The notes beneath the pieces are model-generated. The model saw only the letters and a list, made by a program, of their open reading frames with translations, was not told where the DNA came from and made no database searches. DNA of 42,532 nt from the NCBI GenBank assembly GCA_964422185.1, contig CAYRAG010000010.1:1-42532 (forward strand), read 5' to 3'. How positions within the stretch are numbered: the first letter of the stretch is position 1; the number at the start of each line of letters is the position of its first letter. Source of the DNA: CALXCT01 sp964422185 (lineage in GTDB: Bacteria; Bacillota; Clostridia; Oscillospirales; Oscillospiraceae). The position numbers and the translations under genes were made by a program. Positions 16,472 through 24,740 of this stretch are shown here, one piece after another.

Positions 16472-17182
16472 ATGTCCATTGCCCAGAATGTGGAGGCGGT
16501 GCGCCGGCGCATCCAGGCTGCCGCCCTCTCCGCGGGCCGGGATCCGGCGGAGATCACGCTGTGCGCCGCCACGAAGACTCAGACCTCTGACGCCATCCGG
16601 GAGGTCATCGCCGCCGGCGTCCCCGTGTGCGGGGAGAACCGGGTGCAGGAGATGACCGCGCATCTGGCGGATGACGCCTATCAGGGCGCGGCGCTCCACT
16701 TCATCGGCCGGCTCCAGACAAACAAGGTGCGGCAGGTCGTGGGGAAAGTCGCGCTGATTCAGTCGGTGGACTCCCTCCACCTGCTCCAGGCCATCGAGGC
16801 CCAGGCGGCGAAGATCGGCGTCGTGCAGGATATCCTGATTGAGGTCAACATCGGCGACGAGGCCTCAAAGGGCGGCGTCGCTGCCGGAGCGGCCGTGGAT
16901 CTGGCGCTGCAGGCCAGCGCCATGGATCATGTCCGCCTGCGGGGATTGATGGCCATCCCGCCCCCTGTGGAGGATAGCGCGGAAAACCGTCCTTTTTTCG
17001 CCGCCATGCGCCAGCTTTTTGTTGACATAAAGAAAAAAACAGGCGATAATACCTCTGTTATGGATTGCCTTTCCATGGGAATGAGCGGTGACTACGAGGA
17101 GGCTGTCGCCCAGGGCGCCACCCTGGTTCGTGTCGGCACCGCACTGTTTGGGCCCCGACCTCCCGTGGGCAGCCTCGTCTGA
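16472..17182 (+). CDS. ylmE: PLP homeostasis protein YlmE (YggS/COG0325 family)
   Basis: A 236-residue alanine-racemase-fold, PLP-binding protein without known catalysis; it keeps pyridoxal phosphate and amino-acid pools balanced. The PLP lysine lies in LCAATKTQ (near residue 35). ENRVQEM, HFIGRLQTNKVR and SVDSLHLLQAI follow. The C-terminal signature LSMGMSGDYEEAVAQGATLVRVGTALFG is complete except that the first part is split by MDC. AGAAAGAAGG lies upstream. It is the usual first gene of the ylm division cluster. The segment at 17022-17050 inside the gene is unusually AT-rich and holds a promoter-like sequence. Confidence 0.93.
   Translation: MSIAQNVEAVRRRIQAAALSAGRDPAEITLCAATKTQTSDAIREVIAAGVPVCGENRVQEMTAHLADDAYQGAALHFIGRLQTNKVRQVVGKVALIQSVDSLHLLQAIEAQAAKIGVVQDILIEVNIGDEASKGGVAAGAAVDLALQASAMDHVRLRGLMAIPPPVEDSAENRPFFAAMRQLFVDIKKKTGDNTSVMDCLSMGMSGDYEEAVAQGATLVRVGTALFGPRPPVGSLV
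17022..17050 (+). promoter_or_regulatory. Putative sigma-A promoter inside ylmE, reading into sepF-divIVA
   Basis: A perfect TTGACA (17022-17027), a 17-base AT-rich spacer and GATAAT (17045-17050, one mismatch). It ends about 160 bases before the sepF start. Confidence 0.6.
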
Positions 17183-17211
17183 ACGCTATACTGAAAAAAA
17201 GGAGCACGGCT

Positions 17212-17673
17212 ATGGGAATTATTGATGAATTCAAACGGCTCGCCCGTCCCTATGAGGATGAGGAGGAAGAGGACACTTTCGAAGAGGATCTGGAATCGCT
17301 TCCCGTCCGCTCGGTTCGTTCCACCCGTCAGGATCCCGCGGTTGCCACGGACTCGGATAACCGCCGCAGCAACAAGGTGGTCAACATCCACACCACCACG
17401 CAGCTGCAGGTCGTCCTGGTCAAGCCGGACCGCTTTGAGAACGCCGCGGAGATCGCGGATCACCTGCGGGAGAAGCGCACGGTGGTGCTGAATCTGGAGC
17501 AGACCAACAAGGACATCGCCCGCCGTCTGCTGGACTTCCTGTCCGGCGTGGCGTACGCCAATGAGGGCAAGATCAAGAAAGTGGCCATCTCCACCTACAT
17601 CATCACCCCCTACAATGTGGATATCCTGGGGGATCTGATCGATGAGCTGGAGAACAACGGGCTTTATTTCTGA
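17212..17673 (+). CDS. sepF: Cell division protein SepF
   Basis: A 153-residue SepF. The N-terminal membrane-binding amphipathic helix (GIIDEFKRLARPYED) and an acidic linker lead to the conserved domain from about residue 65. That domain has QVVLVKPDRFENAAEIADHL, VVLNLEQTNKDIARRLLDFL and GVAYANEGKIKKVAISTYII, ending in NNGLYF. It anchors FtsZ to the membrane and shapes the Z-ring. AAAGGAG precedes the ATG. The usual ylmG and ylmH genes between sepF and divIVA are missing here. Confidence 0.95.
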   Translation: MGIIDEFKRLARPYEDEEEEDTFEEDLESLPVRSVRSTRQDPAVATDSDNRRSNKVVNIHTTTQLQVVLVKPDRFENAAEIADHLREKRTVVLNLEQTNKDIARRLLDFLSGVAYANEGKIKKVAISTYIITPYNVDILGDLIDELENNGLYF

Positions 17674-17730
17674 TCCCGGCGGCAGACCGGGGCGCCGGAG
17701 AGACACAACTGACATGAGGGGGACTGAATC

Positions 17731-18477
17731 ATGCTGACGCCGCAGGAGGTTTCCGAACATGCCTTTAACAAGGCGACTCTGGGCGGTTATAATATGGCGA
17801 ATGTGGATGATTTCCTGGATCTGCTCACCGCCGATTACACCACGCTTTACAATGACAACGCCGTACTGAAGAGCAAGATGAAGGTACTGGCGGACAAGGT
17901 GGAAGAGTACCGCTCCACGGAGGACGCCATGCGCAAGGCTCTGCTGTCCGCCCAGCGGATGGCGGACGAGATGGTTCAGGAAGCCGAGGCGAAAAAGGAC
18001 GCCATCCTGAAAGAGGCCGAGGCGGAAGCCGACCGGCGCAGAGCGGAGCTGCAGAAAGAGCTGGCGGACGAACAGTTCCGGCTGGACGCCGCGAAGAAAG
18101 AGACCGCCGACTATGTCGCCCGGATCCGGACCTATCACCAGCAGGCGATTGCCCAGCTGGAGGAGCTGGGCGAACTGGTGGCGCCCCAGGAGGAGCAGGA
18201 TTCCTCCGTCTCCGTGCCCCAGGCCGCCATGGAGATTGACGAGACCATCCAGAAGATCATCGCCCAGGAAATGGCCGCCGCCGGCACACCGGAGACGGAC
18301 AGCGGGGACGCCGCGGAGGATGCGCAGGACGCTGAGCCGGCAGACGGGTCGGCCGCGGAGGAGCCGCAGCGCACCGCGCAGGCGCCGGATGATGATGACG
18401 ACGATGACGATGACGAACCCACCAGCCGTATCGACTTTGACAATCTGCAGTTTGGCAAGGACTTTGAAATCACCTGA
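17731..18477 (+). CDS. divIVA: DivIVA-domain protein
   Basis: A 248-residue DivIVA. The N-terminal membrane-curvature domain LTPQEVSEHAFNKATLGGYN-MANVDDFLD is followed by long coiled coils (about 40-155). An alanine/glutamate-rich linker, a nine-residue aspartate run and a C-terminal FDNLQFGKDFEIT tail follow. DivIVA marks negatively curved membrane at poles and septa and recruits partners. GAGGGG lies upstream of ATG 17731. It ends the operon, with a strong terminator ten bases on. The poly-Asp and Phe/Asp tail look like a partner-binding peptide. Confidence 0.93.
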   Translation: MLTPQEVSEHAFNKATLGGYNMANVDDFLDLLTADYTTLYNDNAVLKSKMKVLADKVEEYRSTEDAMRKALLSAQRMADEMVQEAEAKKDAILKEAEAEADRRRAELQKELADEQFRLDAAKKETADYVARIRTYHQQAIAQLEELGELVAPQEEQDSSVSVPQAAMEIDETIQKIIAQEMAAAGTPETDSGDAAEDAQDAEPADGSAAEEPQRTAQAPDDDDDDDDDEPTSRIDFDNLQFGKDFEIT

Positions 18478-18487
18478 GATCGCGAGC

Positions 18488-18520
18488 GCGGGAGACCGGA
18501 GAGGGTCTCCCGCTTTTTTT
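18488..18520 (+). terminator. Rho-independent terminator of the division operon
   Basis: GCGGGAGACC (18488-18497) pairs perfectly with GGTCTCCCGC (18504-18513), followed by seven T. Confidence 0.95.
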
Positions 18521-18566
18521 CGCCTGCCGCCGGAGTGTGGCCCCGGCGCCCGGTGAACCGGACGCG

Positions 18567-18604
18567 AACCGGGCCCTGAGACGAGAGCGTCTCAGGGCCC
18601 GGTT
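18567..18604 (-). terminator. Likely terminator of the convergent transporter operon
   Basis: A perfect 17-base stem, AACCGGGCCCTGAGACG / CGTCTCAGGGCCCGGTT, with an AGAG loop, between convergent genes. The T-run is short on the minus strand, so it may act with the smaller CGCGGAT hairpin near 18625. Confidence 0.6.
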
Positions 18605-18651
18605 TCACTGTTGTTTCAGGGATCGCGGATGATCCGCGGAAAGCCGGCAGA

Positions 18652-20037
18652 TTACTGCTGGTTCGCCTCGCGGCGGCGTGCCAGCTCAGCCGCGTTGCTC
18701 TCCACACGCTTCTTGTTGAGCGGATAGAGGAAGATCAGCACGATGCCCAGCAGGACATAGCCGATGGCCGGCACAAGGCAGGTGATGTTGAAGATGCCGG
18801 TGGTGACCGAGGCCTCGAACTGCGTCTCCGCCGTGTAGCCGATCATGGTGAGCAGCGCACCGGTCAGGCCGGAAGAGGCCGCCTGGCCGAGCTTTCTGGC
18901 AAAGGAGTAAATGGAGTAGATCTCGCCGTCGGAACGCTGGCCGCTGCGCACCTCCGTATCATCGATGACATCGGTGATCATGGCCCAGCAGGTCAGGGAG
19001 AAGAAAGCCAGGCCAATGTAGGAGACCCCGTAGAGGGCCAGGAAGACCCACGCGTTATGCGTGTGGGTGAGGAATGTGATCAGGAAGATCACGGCACCGA
19101 AGAAGGAGCCGAAGATCGCCAGCTCGCGGCGGCCGACTTTCGCGGACAGCGCCACGATGAACACCGAGCAGATCAGGGTGATGACGGTGCCAACCAGGCC
19201 GGCAGCGGACTGCGCCTGGACATTCCGGAAGTAGTTGGGGTAGATGTAGGCCATCATGCCCTGGCTGGTCAGCTGGACGAGCAGCTGGCAGATGGACGCC
19301 ACGACGATGCCGATGAGGGCGCGGTTCGTGACAAGCCGCTTCACGAGGGCAATCAGGTTGAACTTTTCGGTCTTCTGCTCTACCTTGACACGCTCTGTGG
19401 TCATGGTGTAGCAGAGCATGTAGCAGATGACCGCGCCGATGGAGCAGATGAGTGAGAAGACGACCACCTTGTTGGGGTCGAGCACCTGCTCGCCTTTTTC
19501 GTTGGTGTAGTAGACAATCATGGGCATGACGACACCGATGACCGTGCCGGCCAGGGTGGCGCCGATGGTACGGAAGTTAGACAGCTGTGCGCGGTCTTTC
19601 GCGTCCGCGGAGATGGCCGAGGCCATGGATCCGTAGGGGATGTTGATGGATGTGTAGAATACGCTGCCCCAGAGCAGGTAGGTAAAGAACATCCAGAAGA
19701 TCTTGAACCCCATGGCCATGTCCTTAAACCAGGTTGCGTACATCAGGAATGAGGCCACCGCCACAGGTCCGCACATCCGGCGGAGCCAGGGCTTAAACTT
19801 GCCGTTCTTCGTCGGCTTCGAGCGGTCGACGATCTGGCCCATGGTGACATCGGTGAACGCGTCCACGAAACGCGCCAGCATCATCATGGTACCCACGAGT
19901 CCGGGGCTGACGCCCATGACATCCGTGTAGAATTTCATGAGCAGCGAAGTGGACAGTATGAAGGTGAAGTCGTTGCCGAAGTCGCCAAACATATAGCCCA
20001 GCTTGTCCCGTATCCCAAAGGGACGGACTTTCTCCAC
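18652..20037 (-). CDS. GPH-family glycoside/sugar:cation symporter
   Basis: A 461-residue transporter of about 12 helices. N-terminal FGIRDKLGYMFGDFGNDFTF and DAFTDVTMGQIVDRSK are signatures of the glycoside-pentoside-hexuronide (GPH) branch of the major facilitator superfamily, which includes MelB and glucuronide permeases. It imports glycosides with Na+ or H+. It starts at GTG 20037 with AAGGAGG seven bases upstream. It is the last gene of an operon after uxaC and the GH2 enzyme, so a beta-glucuronide, galacturonide or related glycoside is the expected cargo. Substrate cannot be read from sequence alone. Confidence 0.9.
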   Translation of the reverse strand: MEKVRPFGIRDKLGYMFGDFGNDFTFILSTSLLMKFYTDVMGVSPGLVGTMMMLARFVDAFTDVTMGQIVDRSKPTKNGKFKPWLRRMCGPVAVASFLMYATWFKDMAMGFKIFWMFFTYLLWGSVFYTSINIPYGSMASAISADAKDRAQLSNFRTIGATLAGTVIGVVMPMIVYYTNEKGEQVLDPNKVVVFSLICSIGAVICYMLCYTMTTERVKVEQKTEKFNLIALVKRLVTNRALIGIVVASICQLLVQLTSQGMMAYIYPNYFRNVQAQSAAGLVGTVITLICSVFIVALSAKVGRRELAIFGSFFGAVIFLITFLTHTHNAWVFLALYGVSYIGLAFFSLTCWAMITDVIDDTEVRSGQRSDGEIYSIYSFARKLGQAASSGLTGALLTMIGYTAETQFEASVTTGIFNITCLVPAIGYVLLGIVLIFLYPLNKKRVESNAAELARRREANQQ

Positions 20038-20100
20038 AATGATTCCTCCTTTTTGCTTATTTTCCCGCGGGGGACTCCTCCCCCCGGGCCGTGCGCGGGG

Positions 20101-22374
20101 TTATGCCTTCTTGATCTTGATCAGCTGTGCGTTCAGGCTCTCAAGGAAGCCGTCCGGAAGCGTGCCGCCGCCCATCTCCATCATGGACTCCGGCGTCATG
20201 GACTTCATCATGCCCCACATGCCGGAACCGGGCTGCACATCGAAATTGGAGGCCAGCTTCACGGCCTTGGCGACAATGGCGCCCGCCTCCTCGCTCTGGA
20301 ACAGCACCTCCATGGAGTCTTTTACGCTGTAGTAGCCCTCCGGGAACTCCATGGGGGCGGTGAGATCCAGATTCATCTCGCCCACCATGCTGAACCAGTT
20401 GGCCACGCCCTCGGCGCGCTCGTTGACCTCGGGCAGCGTGTAGATGGCCGGCTCTTTCTCCACCTTCTCCAGCGTGGCGGTGTCCCTGAGATCCCCGGCC
20501 TGCGCCACCAGCGTATTGAAGCCGTCTTTCAGGGCCACCTCGAAGACAAACACCTTGTCGGCGGTCTGCTCTCCGACTTTCTCGCCGTTAAGGTACAGCT
20601 CGACGGACGGCTGGTTGGAGTACACCCTGACCTGGGTCGTCTCGCCGGCGCGCTGGGCATACCGCTTGCCGCAGATGTGCACCATGGGCTCCGGATTCCA
20701 GTAGGCCTTGTAGATGTAGTAGCTGTCCTTCTTCGTCTTGCGGTCCATGGTCACAAGACCCTTGTTGTTTCTGCCTGCCACGCCGCCCTCGTTACGGGCT
20801 GCGCAGCCGAAGTCGAACATGTTCCACACATGGGACGACCAGATCCAGGGCCGGTCCTGGAAGACTTTCGCCATATGCTCGTGGTAGAGCGCCTGGTACT
20901 CCTCCGAGTAGTCCTTGCACTGGGGGTTGGGGCCGTGATAGGTGATGATGCCCTCGCAGCCGTACTCGCTCATGCCCAGGCACAGGTCCGGATGCAGCTT
21001 GTGGAAGTTGTCCAGCCACGGGCCGTTGTCCTCCATCTTGCCGCCGTACCAGCCGAAGTAGTGGTTGTAGCTGATGACATCGGTGATGTGGTGCATGGGG
21101 CTGTCCACCGGGGTCATGGACACATGGGCGATGGTGGTCAGTCTGGTGGGATCCATCTCATGGCAGAGGGCGTTGAGCTCCTTGTGGTTCTCCACCAGCT
21201 TCTCGCTGATGCCGCCGATGAGGATCTCGTTGGACACGCCCCAGAAGCAGATGGAGGGGTGGTTGTAGTTCTGGGTGATGAGCTCCTTCATCTGCGTGAT
21301 GCAGTTCTGATGCGCCGCGGGATCCTTGTTGAACACGCTGATGAACGGGATCTCCGCCCAGATGATGAAGCCGAGCTCGTCGCAGGCGTCATAGAAATCC
21401 TGGGAGTGCTGATAGTGCGCCAGACGGATGGTGTTGGCGCCCAGCTCCTTGATGATCTTCGCGTCCTCGTAGTGCTCCTCGGCCGTCAGCGCGTTGCCCT
21501 CGTACAGGCGGTCCTGGTGGCGGCTGACGCCCCGCAGCGGCGTCTGCTTCCCGTTGAGGAAGAACCCTTCGCCGGGCGTGACGGAGAACGAGCGGACGCC
21601 GGCGCGGCAGCAGACCTGGTCATACGCCTCGTTGCGGCGCTGCAGGGTGGCGGTCACGGTGTACAGATAGGGGTCGTCGATCCCCCACAGGTGGGCGCCG
21701 GGCACCAGGACGGTGACATTGGGGCTGTCCGCCGGACGGCACGCCGCGGCGACCTCCTTGCCCTCCCTGTCCTTGACCGACCAGAGCACCGTGAAGTTCT
21801 CGTCGGCGTTCACCACATCCGCCTTCAGCTCAAACTCGGCGTCGCCGCTGTCCAGCGGCTTCGGGGTGACCGCGAGGCCCGGGCCGCCCCAGGTGTCCAG
21901 ATCAAAGTGGGTGCCGGGCACGCTGACGAGGTTCACGCCGCGGTACAGTCCGCCGTAGAAAGTGAAGTCGGCAGACTGCGGGTAGACGCTGCTCTTCTCC
22001 TCGTTGGAGCACGCGATGACGAGCAGGTTGTCCTCCCCCTCTTTGCACAGGTCGGTGACATCCGCACGGAAAATGGAGTAGCCGCCCTCATGGTAGACCG
22101 CTTCCTGTCCGTTGACATACACTGTGGCCTGCTGGCCCGCCGAGAGCACTTCCACATAGACGCGTCCCCCGGCCAGGGGCTGTACCGGCGTGGCGAAAGT
22201 CTTCGCGTACCAGCACCTGCCGCGGTAGTACGAGCCGTTTCCATCGCACCCGTCCACCGCGTTCCAGGTATGGGGCAGATCGACATCGCACCAGTCGGCA
22301 GGCAGCTGCGCCGGCAGCCCTGCGTCTTCCCGGATGAACTTCCATCCCCTGTTAAGGTTGATGATGTTGCGCAT
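20101..22374 (-). CDS. GH2 glycosidase (beta-glucuronidase or beta-galactosidase)
   Basis: A 757-residue GH2 enzyme, predicted cytosolic with no signal peptide. It has an N-terminal jelly-roll domain (LPHTWNAVDGCDG, YYRGRCWYAKTF), an Ig-like domain and a TIM barrel. The acid/base glutamate is in FWGVSNEI (near residue 380) and the nucleophile in GMSEYGCEG (near 467). GRNNKGLVTMDRKTKK contains an N-x-K triplet like the one that binds the glucuronate carboxylate in beta-glucuronidases, but similar text occurs in GH2 beta-galactosidases. uxaC beside it favours a uronide substrate. The extra C-terminal 150 residues, absent in E. coli GUS, end in a helical PESMMEMGGGTLPDGF segment. AGGAGG lies upstream of ATG. 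Confidence 0.88.
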   Translation of the reverse strand: MRNIINLNRGWKFIREDAGLPAQLPADWCDVDLPHTWNAVDGCDGNGSYYRGRCWYAKTFATPVQPLAGGRVYVEVLSAGQQATVYVNGQEAVYHEGGYSIFRADVTDLCKEGEDNLLVIACSNEEKSSVYPQSADFTFYGGLYRGVNLVSVPGTHFDLDTWGGPGLAVTPKPLDSGDAEFELKADVVNADENFTVLWSVKDREGKEVAAACRPADSPNVTVLVPGAHLWGIDDPYLYTVTATLQRRNEAYDQVCCRAGVRSFSVTPGEGFFLNGKQTPLRGVSRHQDRLYEGNALTAEEHYEDAKIIKELGANTIRLAHYQHSQDFYDACDELGFIIWAEIPFISVFNKDPAAHQNCITQMKELITQNYNHPSICFWGVSNEILIGGISEKLVENHKELNALCHEMDPTRLTTIAHVSMTPVDSPMHHITDVISYNHYFGWYGGKMEDNGPWLDNFHKLHPDLCLGMSEYGCEGIITYHGPNPQCKDYSEEYQALYHEHMAKVFQDRPWIWSSHVWNMFDFGCAARNEGGVAGRNNKGLVTMDRKTKKDSYYIYKAYWNPEPMVHICGKRYAQRAGETTQVRVYSNQPSVELYLNGEKVGEQTADKVFVFEVALKDGFNTLVAQAGDLRDTATLEKVEKEPAIYTLPEVNERAEGVANWFSMVGEMNLDLTAPMEFPEGYYSVKDSMEVLFQSEEAGAIVAKAVKLASNFDVQPGSGMWGMMKSMTPESMMEMGGGTLPDGFLESLNAQLIKIKKA

Positions 22375-22528
22375 AGGTCTCCTCCTTTGTTTTTATTTAA
22401 CGCAGCCCTGCCCCGGGCGCCGCCCCCGGCCGGTTTCTTCCCCCTCTCCCGGCCTGCCGGGGTCTCGCCCGCGGAAACAGCGGCAGCGTTATGGCCTTTT
22501 TGTCTTCCGCGGATCGCCGCGTGCGGAT

Positions 22529-23947
22529 TTACGGCTGTATCTCCAGGTCGAAGCCGAAGTAGCGCACGGCGTTGCGGTAGCAGATATCCTGGATCAGGCC
22601 GCCCAGCCGCGCCTCGTCGTCCGGGTACTCGCCGTTCTCCACCCAGGAGCCGATGAGCTGGCACAGGTTCCGGCGGAAGTACTCGTGGCGGGTATAGGAC
22701 AGGAAGCTTCTGGAGTCGGTGAGCATGCCGATGAAGTTGCCCAGAATCCCCAGATTGGCCAGGCTGGTCATCTGCTCGGTCATGCCCGTCTTGTGGTCGT
22801 TGAACCACCAGGCGCTGCCCTGCTGGATCTTCCCCCGGGCGGGGGCGGACTGGAAGCAGCCGATGACGGTGCCGATGGCGGCGTTGTCCGTGGGATTCAG
22901 GCTGTACAGCACGGTCTTGGGAAGCTCGTCCGTCCTGTCCAGGGCGTCCAGGAAATCCGCCAGCTCATCCACCGGCGCGGCGCTGCCGATGGAGTCCGTG
23001 CCGGCGTCCGGCCCGTAGGACTGGAAGATCCGGCGGTTCAGATCCCGCTTCACGCCGTAGTGCAGCTGCATGACCCAGTCCAGCCTGTGATAGATGCGCC
23101 CCAGCGCCAGCAGCAGCGCCGTCTTGAACTGCTTCTCCTCCAGGGGCGAAATGGCCTCTCCGGCCATCCGCCGGGCGAAGATTCCCTCCACGGTTCCGTC
23201 GTCCGCGGGGGCGTACATGACATAGGCCAGGCCGTGGTCGCAGGTTTTGCACCCGTGGGCCTGGAAGAAGTCCGCCCGTTTGGACAGGGCCTGCACCAGC
23301 GCGGCGAAACTGTCAATGGGCATCTCCGCCGCCCGGGAGAGCGTCCCGATGTACTCCGGCCAGTTCTCTTTCTCAATGGCCACCGCCCTGTCCGGGCGCC
23401 ACGCCGGCAGCACCTGCACCTCAAAGGTGGGATCCTGCGCGATTTTCTCGTGCCACTCCAGGCTGTCCGCGGGGTCGTCCGTCGTGCAGATCAGCGTGAC
23501 ATGGGACTGCCGGATAAAGCTTCTGGCGCTGGTCTCCGGCCGCTGCAGCACGGCGTTGCAGGTGTCCCACACCTCCTGGGCGGTATCTCCGTTCAGGGCG
23601 CCGTGGTAGCCGAAATAGCGCTGCAGCTCCAGATGGCTCCAGTGGTAGAGCGGGTTGCCGATGGCCCGTTCCAGCGTCTCGGCCCACATCTGGAATTTCT
23701 CGCGGTCCGGCGCGTCTCCGGTGATGTACCGCTCCGGCACGCCGTTGGAGCGCATCTGACGCCACTTGTAGTGGTCTCCGCCCAGCCAGACCTGGGCGAT
23801 GTTGTCGAAATGCCGATCCTCGGCGATGTCCCTGGGATCCAGATGGCAGTGGTAGTCCAGAATCGGCGTCACCTCGGCGTACCGGTGATAGAGTTTTTTT
23901 GCCGTCTCTGTTGTCAGGAGAAAATCGCTGTCCATAAATGCTCTCAT
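22529..23947 (-). CDS. uxaC: Glucuronate/galacturonate isomerase UxaC
   Basis: A 472-residue uronate isomerase that turns D-glucuronate into D-fructuronate and D-galacturonate into D-tagaturonate, first step of hexuronate breakdown. The metal motif ILDYHCHLDPRDIAED lies near residue 30, DPFEVQVLPAWRPDR-type text in mid-chain, and SWWFNDHKTGMTEQM near the end. I start at ATG 23947, seven bases after GGAGGG; a longer frame to 24094 runs over the promoter. It is the first gene of the uxaC-GH2-GPH operon, implying that the released aglycone partner sugar is a uronic acid. Confidence 0.94.
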   Translation of the reverse strand: MRAFMDSDFLLTTETAKKLYHRYAEVTPILDYHCHLDPRDIAEDRHFDNIAQVWLGGDHYKWRQMRSNGVPERYITGDAPDREKFQMWAETLERAIGNPLYHWSHLELQRYFGYHGALNGDTAQEVWDTCNAVLQRPETSARSFIRQSHVTLICTTDDPADSLEWHEKIAQDPTFEVQVLPAWRPDRAVAIEKENWPEYIGTLSRAAEMPIDSFAALVQALSKRADFFQAHGCKTCDHGLAYVMYAPADDGTVEGIFARRMAGEAISPLEEKQFKTALLLALGRIYHRLDWVMQLHYGVKRDLNRRIFQSYGPDAGTDSIGSAAPVDELADFLDALDRTDELPKTVLYSLNPTDNAAIGTVIGCFQSAPARGKIQQGSAWWFNDHKTGMTEQMTSLANLGILGNFIGMLTDSRSFLSYTRHEYFRRNLCQLIGSWVENGEYPDDEARLGGLIQDICYRNAVRYFGFDLEIQP

Positions 23948-24062
23948 CCGGGTTCCCTCCTCAATTTCCGGCTGTGTTCCTTTTCCCGCGGTGCGCGGGC
24001 GGGGGTTCCGCATCCCCGGGGGATCCGGGGTCTTGTGCAACCTGCCCTGCATCCGCAGTATT

Positions 24063-24096
24063 ATTCTATCGTCTCTTAGACAAATTGTAAACAATT
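24063..24096 (-). promoter_or_regulatory. Promoter and putative operator of the uxaC-GH2-GPH operon
   Basis: On the minus strand: TTTACA (24086-24091), a 17-base spacer, TAGAAT (24063-24068). The palindrome AATTGTAAACAATT (24083-24096) covers the -35 box and GTCTCTTAGAC (24071-24081) lies in the spacer. The first looks like a LacI- or GntR-type repressor site. No regulator gene is nearby. Confidence 0.65.
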
Positions 24097-24165
24097 ATTT
24101 GAATTATTTCTGCCGCGGGTTCTCTCCCGGGGACGCCGCCCTGTCATCTCGCGCAACCCGGGCAG

Positions 24166-24195
24166 AAAAAGACCCGCCCCCGGGAAAGGGGCGGG
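24166..24195 (-). terminator. Rho-independent terminator of the gyr-rnhA operon
   Basis: Minus strand: CCCGCCCC, a seven-base loop, GGGGCGGG, then TCTTTTT. It lies about 50 bases after the rnhA stop. Confidence 0.88.
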
Positions 24196-24244
24196 CAGTC
24201 TGTTTTCCCGCTTTTCCGCCTGCGCCGCGAAATGGCGGACGGTC

Positions 24245-24682
24245 TCACAAAAACTTCATGGTCTCCGACACGGCCAGCTCGTCGCAGCGCTCGTTGTACG
24301 GATCCCCGTTGTGGCCTCTGACCCAGTGCAGGCTCACCTGATGGCGGTCGCACAGATCCAGCAGTCTGGCCCACAGATCCGGGTTGAGCGCCTTCTCCTT
24401 TCCGCTCCGCATCCAGCCCCGGCTGCGCCACCGCTTCGCCCAGCCCTTTTCCAGGGCGTCGACGATATACCTGCTGTCCGTGTACAAGTCCACGGCGCAG
24501 GGCTCTTTCAGCGCCTCCAGCGCGGAGATCACGGCGGTGAGCTCCATGCGGTTGTTTGTCGTCTGCGGTTCCCCGCCGGACAGCTCCTTCTCATGAGATC
24601 CGCGGATCAGAATCGCGGCCCAGCCGCCGGGGCCGGGGTTTCCCGAGCACGAGCCATCCGTGTAGATCGTGACCTGTTTCAT
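24245..24682 (-). CDS. rnhA: Ribonuclease HI
   Basis: A 145-residue RNase HI that cuts the RNA strand of RNA-DNA hybrids. The residues match the E. coli enzyme almost number for number: Asp9 in YTDGSCSGNPGPGG, Glu47 in NNRMELTAV, Asp69 in LYTDSRYI, His124 in WVRGHNGDPYNERCDELA and Asp134. The basic handle WAKRWRSRGWMR (81-92) for substrate binding is present. It is the last gene of the replication operon, 58 bases after the SHOCT gene, and precedes a terminator. Confidence 0.95.
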   Translation of the reverse strand: MKQVTIYTDGSCSGNPGPGGWAAILIRGSHEKELSGGEPQTTNNRMELTAVISALEALKEPCAVDLYTDSRYIVDALEKGWAKRWRSRGWMRSGKEKALNPDLWARLLDLCDRHQVSLHWVRGHNGDPYNERCDELAVSETMKFL

Positions 24683-24740
24683 GTGCCTCCATCATCTTCC
24701 CGCAGGGGCGGGCTGCCGCCGGAAAGCCCGGGCGCGGCAC

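Noticed and set aside
20053..22656. Long plus-strand open frame antisense to the GH2 gene
   Set aside because: It mirrors a GH2 gene with clear motifs. Its own translation is His/Val/Leu-rich without domains, as expected opposite G/C-ending codons. The same holds for the frames opposite aspS, gyrA, gyrB and hisS.
24674..24685. Half parS-like sequence TGTTTCATGTG at the rnhA start
   Set aside because: Only one arm matches; the second half is CCTCC, which is the rnhA ribosome-binding region.
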